Assembly (NCBI GenBank): GCA_037074765.1
Contig: JBAMDO010000264.1
Location: 1 to 64,000, forward strand
Length of the DNA: 64,000 nucleotides
DNA from: Mansonella perstans
Lineage: Eukaryota; Nematoda; Chromadorea; Rhabditida; Onchocercidae
Direction of reading: 5' to 3'
Under the pieces are notes generated by a model. It worked only from the letters and a program-made list of their open reading frames with translations. It searched no databases and was not told the origin of the DNA. Below are positions 53,225-63,893 of the stretch, in pieces. The position numbers and the translations under genes are program-made. Numbering within the stretch: the stretch's first letter is position 1; each line of letters opens with the position of its first letter.

Positions 53225-56200
53225 TTATACATTTAAATGTGGAGCACTTAGTATAATGGAACATATAGATAGTGTGATAAATAATGAGAAACACATAAGA
53301 CACGCCCGATCAACGACCATCGCACTGAATTTCCAGTCATTCCGTAAACTTTCCGATTCCTCGTTTTCCGTCATTTGATCACTGATCTGAGAAGAAAAAA
53401 CAAAATCAATAAAGTGCCGCTCATGAATGTGTGATTTAAAAATTAATTTAAAAAGCCTTAATATCATATCCATTTCAATTCAGTAGTAAATAAAACGACC
53501 TGAATCAAGCAAGGATAATTTTCAGTGAAATTTAATTAATTTCTCCAATCTCATACATTGGAGATTTAATTAATTTCTTCAATCTCATTCATTGTTAAAA
53601 TCATCACAAAGGCACTGTCAAAAATCTTCGAATATAAAATACAGGGAACACCTTTTTCAATTTTAAATATAGCTGATGAAGCAACAAAATCTGTACATCA
53701 GAAGCACTACTTCTTTCAAATAAAGCTTCTTTATCAATCGGATTATAATCATCATCTTTCATTCTACTGCTTGTTTCTGATTCCATTAAAGCTTTACCAC
53801 AGCTATATATAGTACCAGGTCGTGACATCATTAGCAACCATGGTAGCCAATCCAGCAATATACGTCGAGTCTCAAAATAACATTTATTTTGTCAGACAAT
53901 AAGTGATAGATGAAAATATTGACTATTTCGATTATTTTCAATGGAAAAAATCAGTTCAAAATCATATGTTACAGTAATAGTGCAGAAAAGGTGAAATGTG
54001 AAAAATTTTAAGTAATACAAGTGGCGTCATTACGTGACTTTCAGGCGTCCGAAAATGCAAATTGAGTACGACAACGGTGAAAACGACCGATGCTGATACA
54101 ACCAACATGCAGCATGAATAAAATACACCTGAGCAATGGTTCAGTTAATGTAAGCGATGCATGAATTAAATAAGCTCCCTAATAAGAGTGATATTAACAT
54201 CTAAGATGGCAATAAATAGACCAATATCCTACCTCAATCAATCTCTCAACACCAGTATCATCCCTCAGTTAGTCTCTCAACATCAGCATTATCTCTCAGT
54301 CATTCTCTCAACAATTTCAATTTCCATGAGACGTTTGAAAATAAAAAGGCAAAAAATTGAAACAAACCGATTAATGGTATAGCTTCACTTGTTGATGGCG
54401 TCATTTCAGCAACCATACTCAAAAAGAAAACAATGGATAGCAAAATTGTAATTTCTGCAAGTTATATAGTTATATAATACAGAAATATATGTTTGCACTA
54501 CAAATTCAGAAGTAATGCATTATCGAAGTTATGAACTTCCTCAAAATGAATTCTAAAACTCAAATTGTGCTGAAAATTTAATCTGAAATTTGAAGAATTG
54601 CGTGATATTTTCAACAAAGAAAAACCAGAAGGTAAGATAAACAAATAAGCCTAACCTAATGTAATCTTTTCTCCGGAATCTGGTGGCAATGTAAAACCAA
54701 GCATAGTCATCAATGAGATTAATAAACTTGGTATTAGCAAATTGAAACCTTAAAATAAAAATTTTAAATATTTGCTTGAAATTTTTTCATTGTTACAATT
54801 TTGCTGATCAGAAAACTTGAAAAAGTATAACAGTCAAAGTAAGGTAAAATTCAAATTTAATGAGTCATGAATGAATGTTGGCAGGCGTAGCAATCAAATC
54901 CCATTCACCGTTCAATACATAAAAAAATGAGTTAGAAAATTTAATTCTTTAATTAAACGATATTAAAAGGTAAAAAAAATTTAAATTTAAAAAATATGGG
55001 AAAAGAAAAATTAAATGATTTATGTGAAACTTAATGAGTTAGTAAATGTTATTAGCCGTAATGTGCATTAGTTATACTTTAATCGTGCATATTTAGTAAT
55101 TAATCTTATACATTGCAAAAATTAGCTGAATTAATTAATTAGTAAATAAACCATAATATAATGTTCTACGACGGATATGCATGTAGAATGTAACTGTTGG
55201 ATAGGGTTCCGGACAGCACACGAAACGTTTGACATTACGTACGGCAGGTGTAGCAATTAAATCCCATTCACCGTTCAATACATAATCACTGATATCCATT
55301 TGATGTGCTTAAATGATGAAAATAAACTGGTAAACAGAACAAAAAACACAACGAACATCAATTTGCGTTAAAGTATATATTATAGTACATGACAAGATTA
55401 ATTGATTGAATTATTTAGGAAAACTGTCTTCTATGGAGATCTGGCAAGATTTCTTTAGGCCATTTGTTACAATGAGTAACACACAGATCTCTTCTAGAAT
55501 CAAATGAAAAATGCTTGATTAAATCAGTATTATAAACTTTTGCACTTTCATCAAGCAATTAAATAAAGACTACTTGAATTATTTTCATCAGCATCAATTT
55601 GCAAGTCTATTGCAAACCCATTGTTTGTCCATGAACCAAACTGTAAAATATTCTTGTAGCAAACAAGTTAATTTATAGCAAGCAAGAAAGAAACTTTTCC
55701 CATAAATGTCTCATATATCTTCTTTAAAATATGCAGCGTTTGTGATTGCATTAATTAATTCATACGTTATCTTTTGTTAAGTGAGTCAAATAATAAAAAT
55801 CTATTTTGCTATTAGTAGAACACGGTTATGTACTTGCCGATGCATCATAATTTGTTTCTTTGGCTATTTCTAATGTTTTTATTCTAGGCTTTTTCATCAT
55901 GTGCATTTCATTTGAAATAATTATAGCAATTTATTATTTATCAAATTTTCTATCAATTTTCATGTAAGAATCCACTTATAAATTATCGAAACACAAAACT
56001 TACTTTTAATCCGCAAATCTGGTCGTCAAACGGAAACCAAGTAATATCCAATTTACAACTAAATTTCAAAATACCTGGTGGTATCCAATTTACTTCGCCA
56101 TTACTATACACTAATAAATTGCTTTTGAAAGTTGAATCAAAATTCGCGTCAACACTAGAAAGAAAAAGTGAAAAAATATTGGAAAGTTTTTCAGGTTTTC

Positions 56201-56881
56201 TAATATTAAGAAAGTTTTAAATGTTATTTAAATTGAAATCTTGAAACTGAAATCTTCTAAAATCTTGATTTTAGAACACAATATTTTATTCAATATTTTC
56301 GTAAAAAAAATTTAATAAGGGGACCTATTGTATAGTAATATATCAGGTGTCCATATTTGTGAATTTTCACCTGGAAAATGCAAATCCTTGATGCCACCAT
56401 ACTCTCGAGGATCCCATTTCAGCTTGTAGTCTTCCCAAACCTGATAATTCTCTATTTTTGTTATATTTCTTTCAATCTTGTGATTCGGGAATTTTTGAAA
56501 AAAAAGAAGTAAAAAAGTCATATTTGAAAGTTTTTGGAATTTGAAAAAATATAAGATTCATTTAAAAAATAACAAATTAAAATACGCAAAACTTACGTAT
56601 CGAATCCATGCATTAATTTGTACCACTTGATTTTTCTCATCAACATCAATAATTTGTTGCAAGAAAAGGCGAATTTTAATAATTAATGGGATACTTGAAT
56701 TGCTTACAGGTCTTTCCAACACATTATAATTAGTTAATAAGTCCGAATACAATTGCTTTTCATCAGTACTAGCAAATACAACGTTTGACATCAAAATAAG
56801 CAATAGATGAAAATGTAAGTAGGTAAATGACATTTGATATCCCAAAATGTTCAAAGGATTAGCAAATCTTAAAATAAACAT
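53225..56881 (-). CDS. Nicotinic acetylcholine receptor alpha-type subunit (ACR-16-like Cys-loop channel)
   Basis: Ten exons: about 56597-56881, 56325-56440, 56004-56154, 55571-55640, 55152-55307, 54656-54748, about 54376-54464, about 54027-54133, about 53655-53869 and 53225-53386. ATG at 56881 or, better for a signal peptide, 56833 ([21 protein letters not shown]). Ligand domain: [28 protein letters not shown], then the Cys loop [15 protein letters not shown]. Loop C has vicinal cysteines ([14 protein letters not shown]), hence alpha-type; the tyrosine two before the first Cys in alpha-7 is Phe here. M1 starts [16 protein letters not shown]2 [19 protein letters not shown] with the GEK gate of cation channels, M3 [18 protein letters not shown]. 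The loop is short; M4 ends at SAPHLNV. Family: pentameric acetylcholine-gated cation channel of muscle and neurons, target of nematode cholinergic anthelmintics. Which ACR paralogue it is, I cannot say. Confidence 0.92.
53530..53594 (+). repeat. Two copies of a 34-bp tandem repeat
   Basis: ATTTAATTAATTTCTCCAAT at 53530 and ATTTAATTAATTTCTTCAAT at 53564, each followed by CTCATxCATTG. Intronic, between the M3-M4 loop exon and the M4 exon of the receptor gene. Confidence 0.85.
54233..54320 (+). repeat. Three degenerate copies of a 31-bp tandem repeat
   Basis: Units begin CTCAATCAATCTCTCAACA at 54233, CTCAGTTAGTCTCTCAACA at 54264 and CTCAGTCATTCTCTCAACA at 54295. The register is exactly 31 bp. 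Located in the receptor intron between the M2 and M3 exons. Confidence 0.85.
54880..54921 (-). pseudogene. Duplicated fragment of a receptor exon
   Basis: 42 bp matching 55243-55284 in receptor exon 5 with two differences. Both encode [14 protein letters not shown] on the minus strand, and both differences are at third codon positions (Leu TTA/TTG, Thr ACA/ACG). It lies in the intron between exon 5 and the M1 exon, 362 bp away. The frame stops soon after the fragment and no acceptor is seen in front of it, so it looks like a non-functional partial exon copy. Confidence 0.8.
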
Positions 56882-57763
56882 AACCAAACACCCACGAAGA
56901 TGCGAAACTTGAATATAGTAACGGGACGGTACCGTGCACCGCTAGCTTATATTGTTCCAGAATGATGATCGTAATGAAGCTAAAAGCAAACGACAGAAGA
57001 TATCAAAACCTGGCGAGTAACTCTTCAATATATGTAAATAAAATGAAGATGATTGGAGTATTTATCGGAATGCTAATCCACGATTTCAAACATTACAGTC
57101 CGAATTTAATTTCAACAATCACATTTTAGATATTTTAAAACAAATGAAAAGTAGGCAAAAAAAGTGTAACTTTTAGTCTAACAAACTTGTTTGCTCATGT
57201 AATCAAGAAACGAATTCAATCATTCTTTGCTAAATCTTAATTTAAAAAAAGTATCATATTTTGGAAACTTTTCTATTTCGGCTTTTACAGTATATTATAT
57301 CCAAAAAATTGCATCTGGCATTGACTATTTTGAATGTTATATTTTGATAAATTTTTTATAAAATTAGTTTATGAAATTTTGTTTATTGGAAATATTTTTC
57401 TCTTTTTTTTTTGCAATTTTGTAAGCATAAAATGACGAATGGAAGATCTGACCGATTAATTTTCATCATAACATATAGTAATTATCCAATTCTTTTACAT
57501 TTCAGTTCATGATAATCCATGAAGGGATAATGACTCTCTGAATTTATGCGTTTTATTCTTCCGGTATAGCACAAGCAGAGCATTCAGTACTTCATATGTG
57601 TAATTTTACCTCATCCTTATCACCACCATTAAAGGAGAAATAGTAATCACAACATCGATTTCACCATTTTCATTATTCCCTTATTCCCATAGTTTTGATT
57701 TCACCACTGTCATCCTAAATTTATTATTTTTACCTTCCTAACTTTCCGTTAACTTATTCATAC
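56882..57763. other. Upstream region of the receptor gene
   Basis: About 0.9 kb that should contain the receptor gene promoter and 5' leader. It includes a short GC-rich palindromic patch (GACGGTACCGTGCACC) near 56926-56941, close to the start. No coding sequence recognised. Confidence 0.45.
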
Positions 57764-58013
57764 TTATGCAAAGGTCTCAATTGACTAAGGTCAATAACAG
57801 CGCCACTCATGAAGTCATCGGTTACCCACGGTTATAATTATATACATCAGACAAATTGTTGCAATGGGATTATGCAGTGGGATTGCAGTGGGATTACGCC
57901 TATTAATAATGTGAATTTTTCATTCCAAATTGGATTTAAATTTATGTAAATTATTGAACTTTTGAAATAAGTACGACCTTTATATTTAAATTTGACATAT
58001 AGATCGCTGCTTT
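57764..58013 (-). pseudogene. Decayed C2-domain exon (MCTP-like)
   Basis: A TTTTCCAG acceptor at 58014 opens a frame with the C2 core [19 protein letters not shown] then [15 protein letters not shown], close to the SDPYVKFK...YKNLNP.W.E.F pattern of multiple C2 and transmembrane domain proteins (MCTP). About 13 codons of imperfect GCAGTGGGATT-type repeats follow. The domain resumes as SDVYNYNRG, hits a stop, and continues in another frame as TDDFMSGAVIDLSQL to a GTATGA donor at 57763. The frame break is at about 57821-57828. Calcium-ligand aspartates expected in the VYDYD loop read VYNYN. No other exons of such a gene are visible, so this is most likely a stranded duplicated exon. A sequencing error could explain the frame break but not the insertion. 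Confidence 0.6.
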
Positions 58014-59190
58014 CTGGAAAATCAAGCCAGAAAATGAAAACCTTTTCCATTTTTTGGAAGAATTGTAAAAGATTTAATTAAGCATTCAGACTTCATACCA
58101 AAAATAATTTCTGAAATATTTCAGTTCATCTAAGATTGGCCTGAAACATTTCGAATAACCAAATTATGTCCTTCCTTCAGATACATCCGCACCGAAAATG
58201 TTGTGTAAGCTTCCGATTTGAATCTTTTGCTGCAATACTACGCTTCTGCTTATTTGTCATCTGGAAAAAAGTCAAATCTGGAAAAAAAAAAAAAGTCGGA
58301 AGAAGTGAGGAGGAGGTTGGAAGAGCTAAAGAGAGCAACAAGGATTGGTAGCACTAGCAATCGTAAAAGTTTGGGCAACAATATTTTATAATCGTTTTTT
58401 TTCCAATGTGTAGCATCTGCAACAGGCTTAACCATAATTCATTCATTTTATCGCAATTTTACTCTTTTGCTTATTTCATTTTATTTCACTTATTTCATTT
58501 TATCTAATTTCTTCCGTCATATTTTATTTTATTGTATAATTGCATAATCTTTTGTTATTGTTATCATAACTTCAGTTCTTTACTGCAAGCGAATTCTTCG
58601 AATTATTTGAATCCATTAAGTTTAAATGGAATCCTAGTGAAAAATATAAACGATTAGATAATTACTAACTGATTAAGTCAACCGAGAAGAGTAAAGAAAA
58701 CATTTACACTCTTTTTATTGACAAGTAATTTTTTCTTGCAGGATTCAATGTAAAAACATTTTACACACACAAATAATTATTCATGCAAGCAAAGGAAATT
58801 ATTCGACGCTTTCCTTTTCGCTTATTTATAGAAATATTTAAATTTAATTCATCATTAAAATTATCACATTAAAAAGCTGGTGAGCAAAATTTTCAAACTC
58901 ATGAATTTAATAATTATTAATGAGAACAATTAATTAACATTTTACGTCGATTTTGTATATCGCGTTACCAAACTAATAAAGTTGTTTCAAAAAGAATAAG
59001 TTTCGCTTCAAATTGAAAGTGCCACTATTTGCCGATACTGCTGCAAGATGATGATAATTATATCAAACATAAATAAACTTATTTATTATCTAACTGAATG
59101 AAATCGATTAATGAATTTGAAAAGCTTACCTTCAAAGAAAGAGTCATCAATTTAGACCCGTACTATCGCTACTTTAGCCCCACTCCCAAT
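58014..59190. other. Spacer, no gene recognised
   Basis: AT-rich region with overlapping short ORFs on both strands near 58166-58435 that are low in complexity around an A/G-rich tract. I see no conserved exon, and in particular no upstream C2 strand to go with the fragment at 57764-58013. Confidence 0.4.
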
Positions 59191-59526
59191 ATGCCTGTAC
59201 TCTTTCTGTTCCTCCTACTGCTCCCGGTGTTGGTACTCCGCCCTTCTGTTTAGTAAGTCCCCTTACTACAGCTGCTTCACAATATTCAATTTCGCATTCT
59301 AATCTCTTACTTTTTTTGTATCATTTCTTTGTAAAATCTGTCCAATTCTAGAAATTCTCAGTATTTCCAGAAAGATTTAAGTAATTCCTTGGAAAGGGCT
59401 TTTCATTTGGACATCGATGATGCTCTCATTTGGTCAATATCCGCTAAGATGGAAGATCGATGTGATCGTATAAAAACATATGTCAAGGAACACCTTGGTC
59501 CAAAAGTTAAGAAACTGAAACGGTAG
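59191..59526 (+). CDS. Possible small secreted protein, two exons
   Basis: ATG at 59191 opens a strongly hydrophobic leader (MPVLFLFLLLLPVLVLRPS), a typical signal peptide. A second exon at 59371-59526, after a TATTTCCAG acceptor, encodes 51 residues including LERAFHLDIDDALIWS and YVKEHLGPKVKKLKR, then TAG. A GTTTAG donor at 59248 joins them in phase to give about 70 residues; the stronger-looking GTAAGT donor at 59253 would create a stop at the junction. The patch is GC-richer than its flanks. I recognise no family. The lysine-rich end and signal peptide suggest a secreted peptide or small protein. Confidence 0.4.
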
Positions 59527-60382
59527 AATTAAATAATTTTCCGTATTACTGCTTTGAAATATGAATATCATTTCTTATTACTTGTTAGTGCTTACTATTG
59601 AATTTCAATCTTTATGATATATCTTACTAGATATCAGCTATGTAATCACTGTTCTAAAATGGATAACAAAAATTTTCAATTAAAAAAAGACGACATTGCT
59701 GTTGCAGTTCAATGAAAAATGTGACTATCACAGGATTCAAAGGAAATACAAATCCTATTGTGATAACTACGAAATGGTAAATCAATAACATGTGAGAATT
59801 GCCAATTGATAAATCACCATGCAGAATGCATTGAAAATTCTGCAGTGACGAATAAAAACTTTTTGTGATCAAAAACTGCTGAGACTTTCTAATGATCAAA
59901 AAACTGCTTTGCAAATAGATTGTGGAACTGCTAAGTATTTGCAAGCCTAATGAAATTTGAAATGCTGAACCAAAGCGTAAACTGCTAAAATAAGTCGTGA
60001 AAAGACAGCTGAATTACTCATTCCATTTCATTCGGATATTGGTCAGTTAACACTGTCGCATCAAGCGGAAAAGAGTCATGAAATTAATCAAACAAGCGTT
60101 TCATTTTTTCTGCTGCAAAATTCTGTTCATAAGAATTATGAAATTTCTAATTTAAAATAAAAAGCTGTTATAAGTTGCCTCTTCGCCTTACATCATCACT
60201 TTTCGGCGTTTTTATTCCTTAGGTATCAATTTAAAATGCCATTTTTCATCATTTATAAGGTCATTTCATGAGTGATTTATAAGTTGTTATTTGATTTATA
60301 AGTTATTACTTCATGTAACCTGACCTACATCCTTAACCTACATTATTAGGTACAAAATGAGTTAAAGTTGTATTATTTGCAT

Positions 60383-60715
60383 TTAAGTAAAAAACACGCA
60401 GTGACAAAAGAAAGTACATAAATGATGAACAAATAAAGAAAAGTAGAATAAGTTAATATGTTCAAAGCATCCGACACAATGCATGAAATAAATGGAATTG
60501 ATGGCATTCGATGAAGTCAATGGTTCCCAACCGGTAACTTCAGAAACCAAAACATGAACCGCGAGGACGGTGACAGCAGTAGGAGAGACAGGAGAAAACA
60601 TGCGGAAGCTGTTTTCTTTCTGTTTTTTTTTTAAGCTAAACGTTGATTCGTTTATGGCCGCAGAGTGTTCGGGTCTTAATATTGTACTACTGTAAGATCG
60701 AAATACTTTTGACAT
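60383..60715 (-). CDS. Orphan ORF of 110 codons
   Basis: ATG at 60715, uninterrupted to a stop at 60383. The first two-thirds is GC-elevated and non-repetitive (EHSAAINESTF, SFRMFSPVSPTAVTVLAVHV, EVTGWEPLTSSNAINS); the end becomes Phe/Cys-rich and may be an unspliced intron. Short plus-strand frames overlap it, so strand is not certain. No family recognised. Confidence 0.28.
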   Translation of the reverse strand: MSKVFRSYSSTILRPEHSAAINESTFSLKKKQKENSFRMFSPVSPTAVTVLAVHVLVSEVTGWEPLTSSNAINSIYFMHCVGCFEHINLFYFSLFVHHLCTFFCHCVFFT

Positions 60716-61768
60716 TACTTGAAGGATTTTATGTCTGGCATATCTCTTTCATTTTCAATATTTGTTCTTTAACATCTAAGAAATTTATTTTGAACATAAT
60801 TTTAAAAACCAAATATAACATGGAAGCAAAACTTTTATTCTCATATTATTTGAAGGATTTGACTATTAGAATATTTAAAGAAAAATTCGAGGATCTGAGA
60901 CAAATCAACTAGTACGTTATCAATGAAGAAATTAAACGCTTGAAAATCGAAATTTATAATGAAGTCAAAAAATCACATAAATCCCGAGAAAGATTGCTGA
61001 GCCTTGTTTTGAAAAGCTAAACACAAATATAAGGAATTTCTTATCGAACGATATGGCAAGTGCTTGAACTAAAATAATTCAAATGACCCGAAGAGCAGCT
61101 TGTTTTAAAGATGCAATTTTCGTCGTGTTTCGCTTTTAATGTAATGCCCACTCAAGTCAATCAAAAAAAAAAAAAAAAAAGAAAAAAGAAACCGTCAAAA
61201 AAAACAAGAAAAACTTAATTAAATGCAGAACTTAATGTCAAAGTAATCAATTAACGTATTAATCTGAAAGAAAAAAATAAACTAAGCAAAAATATATAAT
61301 AAAAAAATCAAACCCATCCTTAATTAAACATCTAGGAGAAAATGAATCTTATCATAATCAATATGACAATAAAGTAAAGAACTAGACTAAGAAAAATGCA
61401 AAAAAAAAAAAAAAAAAAAATAAATGAAAAACAACCAAAATTACTAATAACCAAGGTAAAATAAAACGAATAGAATGAAAAAATTCCAAAGTATTTCTAG
61501 AAATGCTAAATCTCCCTCCAGACTTATCAAACTATATATTTCCTTAAATAAGGAACAGAAGTTATTAAACTAGCAATAACTACCGGGTGCTCAATATCTT
61601 ATTTTCCCTCAAACTGAAACATAGCCTGGAAAGCAATCCTTATTGATAAAAAGTATATACAAATACACCGCATAACAAGTATTATGTAAGCTACTGCATT
61701 TTTCCGGAAGCGTCGCCGTCTGCTGCATTTGTTGAAGAATGCCCGAACTGTGGATTTAATTGCAACAG
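60716..61768. other. A-rich spacer before the zinc-finger array
   Basis: Contains long A tracts (61168-61181, 61400-61420). On the plus strand 60820-61020 there is a Lys/Glu-rich frame interrupted by one TAG (EEIKRLKIEIYNEVKKSHKS after the stop), possibly a decayed gene but low in complexity. A minus ORF at 61599-61802 overlaps the edge of the duplicated unit and is not convincing. Confidence 0.4.
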
Positions 61769-61965
61769 GTCTGAATAGAAATTTTTTAAATGCTTCTGCC
61801 AAAAGTACTGAAGAAAAAAAAACCTTAAGAAAAGAAAAATGTCAAAGGAAAACTTGGCTTATCATGTTTTCGATGTTTTGAAGAGTATTATCATTCTATT
61901 TCAGGTATACAAATGCAAAATTGCAAAATAACTGTGCAATTTGCGACACTGACGCTCATGTCTTT

Positions 61966-62204
61966 TCAGTTCTTCTCTACGTATGAATATTGACGACAAT
62001 ATTCGCACTGAGTTTTAAGCTGATGTTTTTTCTTGTGATTAGAATGTGCTGATGCTGATTTTGCAGCGAATACTTTCCCACAACCGGGTTGTTTACACTG
62101 ATAACGAAATGGTTTTTTGTGCTCTGTCCTATGTTTTCTATATTCCTGTTGATTCATCATCGTCGCAGTACATCCAGGATAAGGACAGTCATAATGTGAT
62201 GTAT
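61966..62204 (-). pseudogene. C2H2 zinc-finger exon, copy 1, truncated by a 1-base deletion
   Basis: Acceptor TTTTTCAG at 62205. Finger 1: YDCPYPGC ... HRTEH (C-x4-C-x12-H-x3-H). Finger 2: YQCKQPGCGKVF ... H. Finger 3 begins CEYCRQ and then leaves frame, ending after YSYVEKN at 61966. The second unit at 63955-63975 has one extra T (ATATTTGACG against ATATTGACG here), which keeps finger 3 open as CEYCRQIFMRREELKRHERQ. So copy 1 has lost the second half of its third finger. Two complete fingers remain, so it may still bind nucleic acid. Class: DNA- or RNA-binding zinc-finger protein, target unknown. Confidence 0.75.
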
Positions 62205-62478
62205 CTGAAAAATTCTGATATGACATTTATATTTGCAGTCCACATTGTGATGAATTACTACATTTTCTTGCCTATTTTTCATCTGACATATCCAATATGA
62301 GCAACGAAGTTTTTAAATCAACTTTTTTAAGAAAAAGAAACCATTTAAATTCACAGATTATTAGGGTACCAACAATTACTATCAACGCATTCTATATAAA
62401 ACAAGTGACAAGTAACTCACTTATGATGGTTAAAAAATGTTCATTCTATTTCAGGCGGAGAAACGTATATTTGCAAAA

Positions 62479-62741
62479 CTAACAAGGTGTTCCGTGACTC
62501 TTATGCTGGTGTTTTCTCAAGTTACGTTTTTGTGTAAAGTTCTTGAAACAGTTTTTGCATTGAAATTTAGATTGATGTTTCTTGTGTTTATAAAGTCCTT
62601 GTAAATTATTGAATATTCGGCCACAGTCGGGTCCTTTGCATTCATAACGAAATGGTTTTTGATGCCCGTTCCTGTGTTTTATATGTTCACTTCTCTTTGT
62701 CATACTCGCAGTACAACCAGGATAAAAACAGTCATACTTAT
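62479..62741 (-). CDS. C2H2 zinc-finger exon, copy 2, intact three fingers
   Basis: Acceptor AATTTTCAG at 62742, then about 87 residues to a stop at 62479. Finger 1: YDCFYPGC ... HIKHRNGH (C-x4-C-x12-H-x3-H), linker QKPFRYEC. Finger 2: CKGPDC-x12-HKKH. Finger 3: FQCKNCFKNF ... HQHKSH (C-x2-C-x12-H-x4-H). All zinc ligands are present. The GH.KPF linker resembles the TGEKPF linker of classical nucleic-acid-binding fingers. The exon starts in phase 1, like copies 1 and 3, so it can follow the acidic exon at 63532-63631. Not an ATG-initiated gene by itself. Function beyond zinc-finger binding not inferred. Confidence 0.78.
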
Positions 62742-63036
62742 CTGAAAATTTTGTTATGACATTTATCTTTACAATGTACATTATGACCGGATCAATTTCA
62801 GTATTTCATTGCTTGTTTTCTCGAATTCACATTGTCGAGTGAAAGCATTAAATTTAAATCTTTTTCGAAGAAATCCTTTTCAAATTCATTGGTTATTACA
62901 ATACCAACAGTGACTCTCTATGGAGGATGGAAAAATGTCGTAGCATAAGTTGAATTTTTTATTGCTATTCCACTAATGCTTTGCAGAGCATTCACGGATT
63001 ATATTTTGGGAACAAATATAAAACTGCAAAACTTAC

Positions 63037-63197
63037 TATTCACTCCGCGACACTTTTGTTCATGTCTTTCCTGTGATTGCTTACTTGCAAAGAAATTGCC
63101 ACAATGTTTGCATTCAAAACGAAACGCTTCTTGTCCCCTCTCTTATGTTTTACGTATTCATTTCGCTTCTTCATACTCGCATTGTACTTTTTCTCAT
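63037..63197 (-). pseudogene. C2H2 zinc-finger exon, copy 3, degenerate
   Basis: Acceptor GGTTACTTCAG at 63198 and a perfect GTAAGT donor at 63036. In the entry frame it reads NASMKKRNEYVKHKRG, the homologue of ASMTKRSEHIKHRNG in copy 2, but the two finger-1 cysteines are missing. After KHKRG the homology moves to another frame (QEAFRFECKHCGNFFASK, then HEQKC), so the entry frame ends at a TGA. The finger-2 frame leaves the exon in the phase that copy 2 accepts. Either a dead cassette or a sequencing error of one base plus real loss of finger 1. Confidence 0.65.
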
Positions 63198-63531
63198 CTG
63201 AAGTAACCAGTAATTGCATATTTTTTCAATTACATACCATTACCTCATTTGCCAATTAATTGAAGCAACTAAAAGTTGCTCATAAGAATCTCAGTACTAT
63301 ACCTGCCAAAACAAATTTTGACTTGAACTACTCGACGTTATTTACTTTTCCCGCCGAGTATTGGAAATTAAAGTTGACTTTAGTGTTGTTTTCGATGGAA
63401 TAATCTTCCACAATAAATAAGTGTAAAATAGATCAGTTTCTACTTTCGATTTTTCATGGTCTGTACTCTTAATTTTAAACAAATAAGTCAAATTAAAGTA
63501 TTGAACGAAAAGCCATTACGTAATTCTTTAC

Positions 63532-63631
63532 CACTTGTTCCTGGTAATTCGCCAACAGCATTTCTCCATCCATTGTCATGCGCGTCCATGTCTTGATCAA
63601 ATAGTGATAAATCGAAATTATCGACAATTCT
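63532..63631 (-). CDS. Acidic exon upstream of the zinc-finger array
   Basis: Reads RIVDNFDLSLFDQDMDAHDN then GWRNAVGELPGTS, from a possible TGTCCAG acceptor at 63632 to a GTAAAG donor at 63531. It ends in phase 1, the phase at which copies 1, 2 and 3 begin (G + AT gives Asp in each). Further upstream, 63632-63735 holds acidic frames (EIIEDINSLLNDSDAAAV; EEPLETSGDSDF) in two other frames, so the 5' structure is either more exons or frame-broken. An acidic segment before zinc fingers would fit an activation domain, but that is inference. Confidence 0.45.
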
Positions 63632-63893
63632 CTGGACACAGCAGCTGCGTCAGAATCATTTAGTAGTGAATTTATATCCTCGATAATTTCCGGATGAAAT
63701 CACTGTCGCCACTCGTTTCCAACGGTTCTTCATGGTCTGAATGGAAATTTTTAAAATGCTACTGCCAAAAGTACTGAAGAAAAAAAACCTTAAGAAAAAG
63801 AAAATGTCCAAGGAAAACTTGGCTTATCATGTTTTCGATGTTTTGAAGAGTATTATCATTCTATTTCAGGTATACAAATGCAAAATTGCAAAA

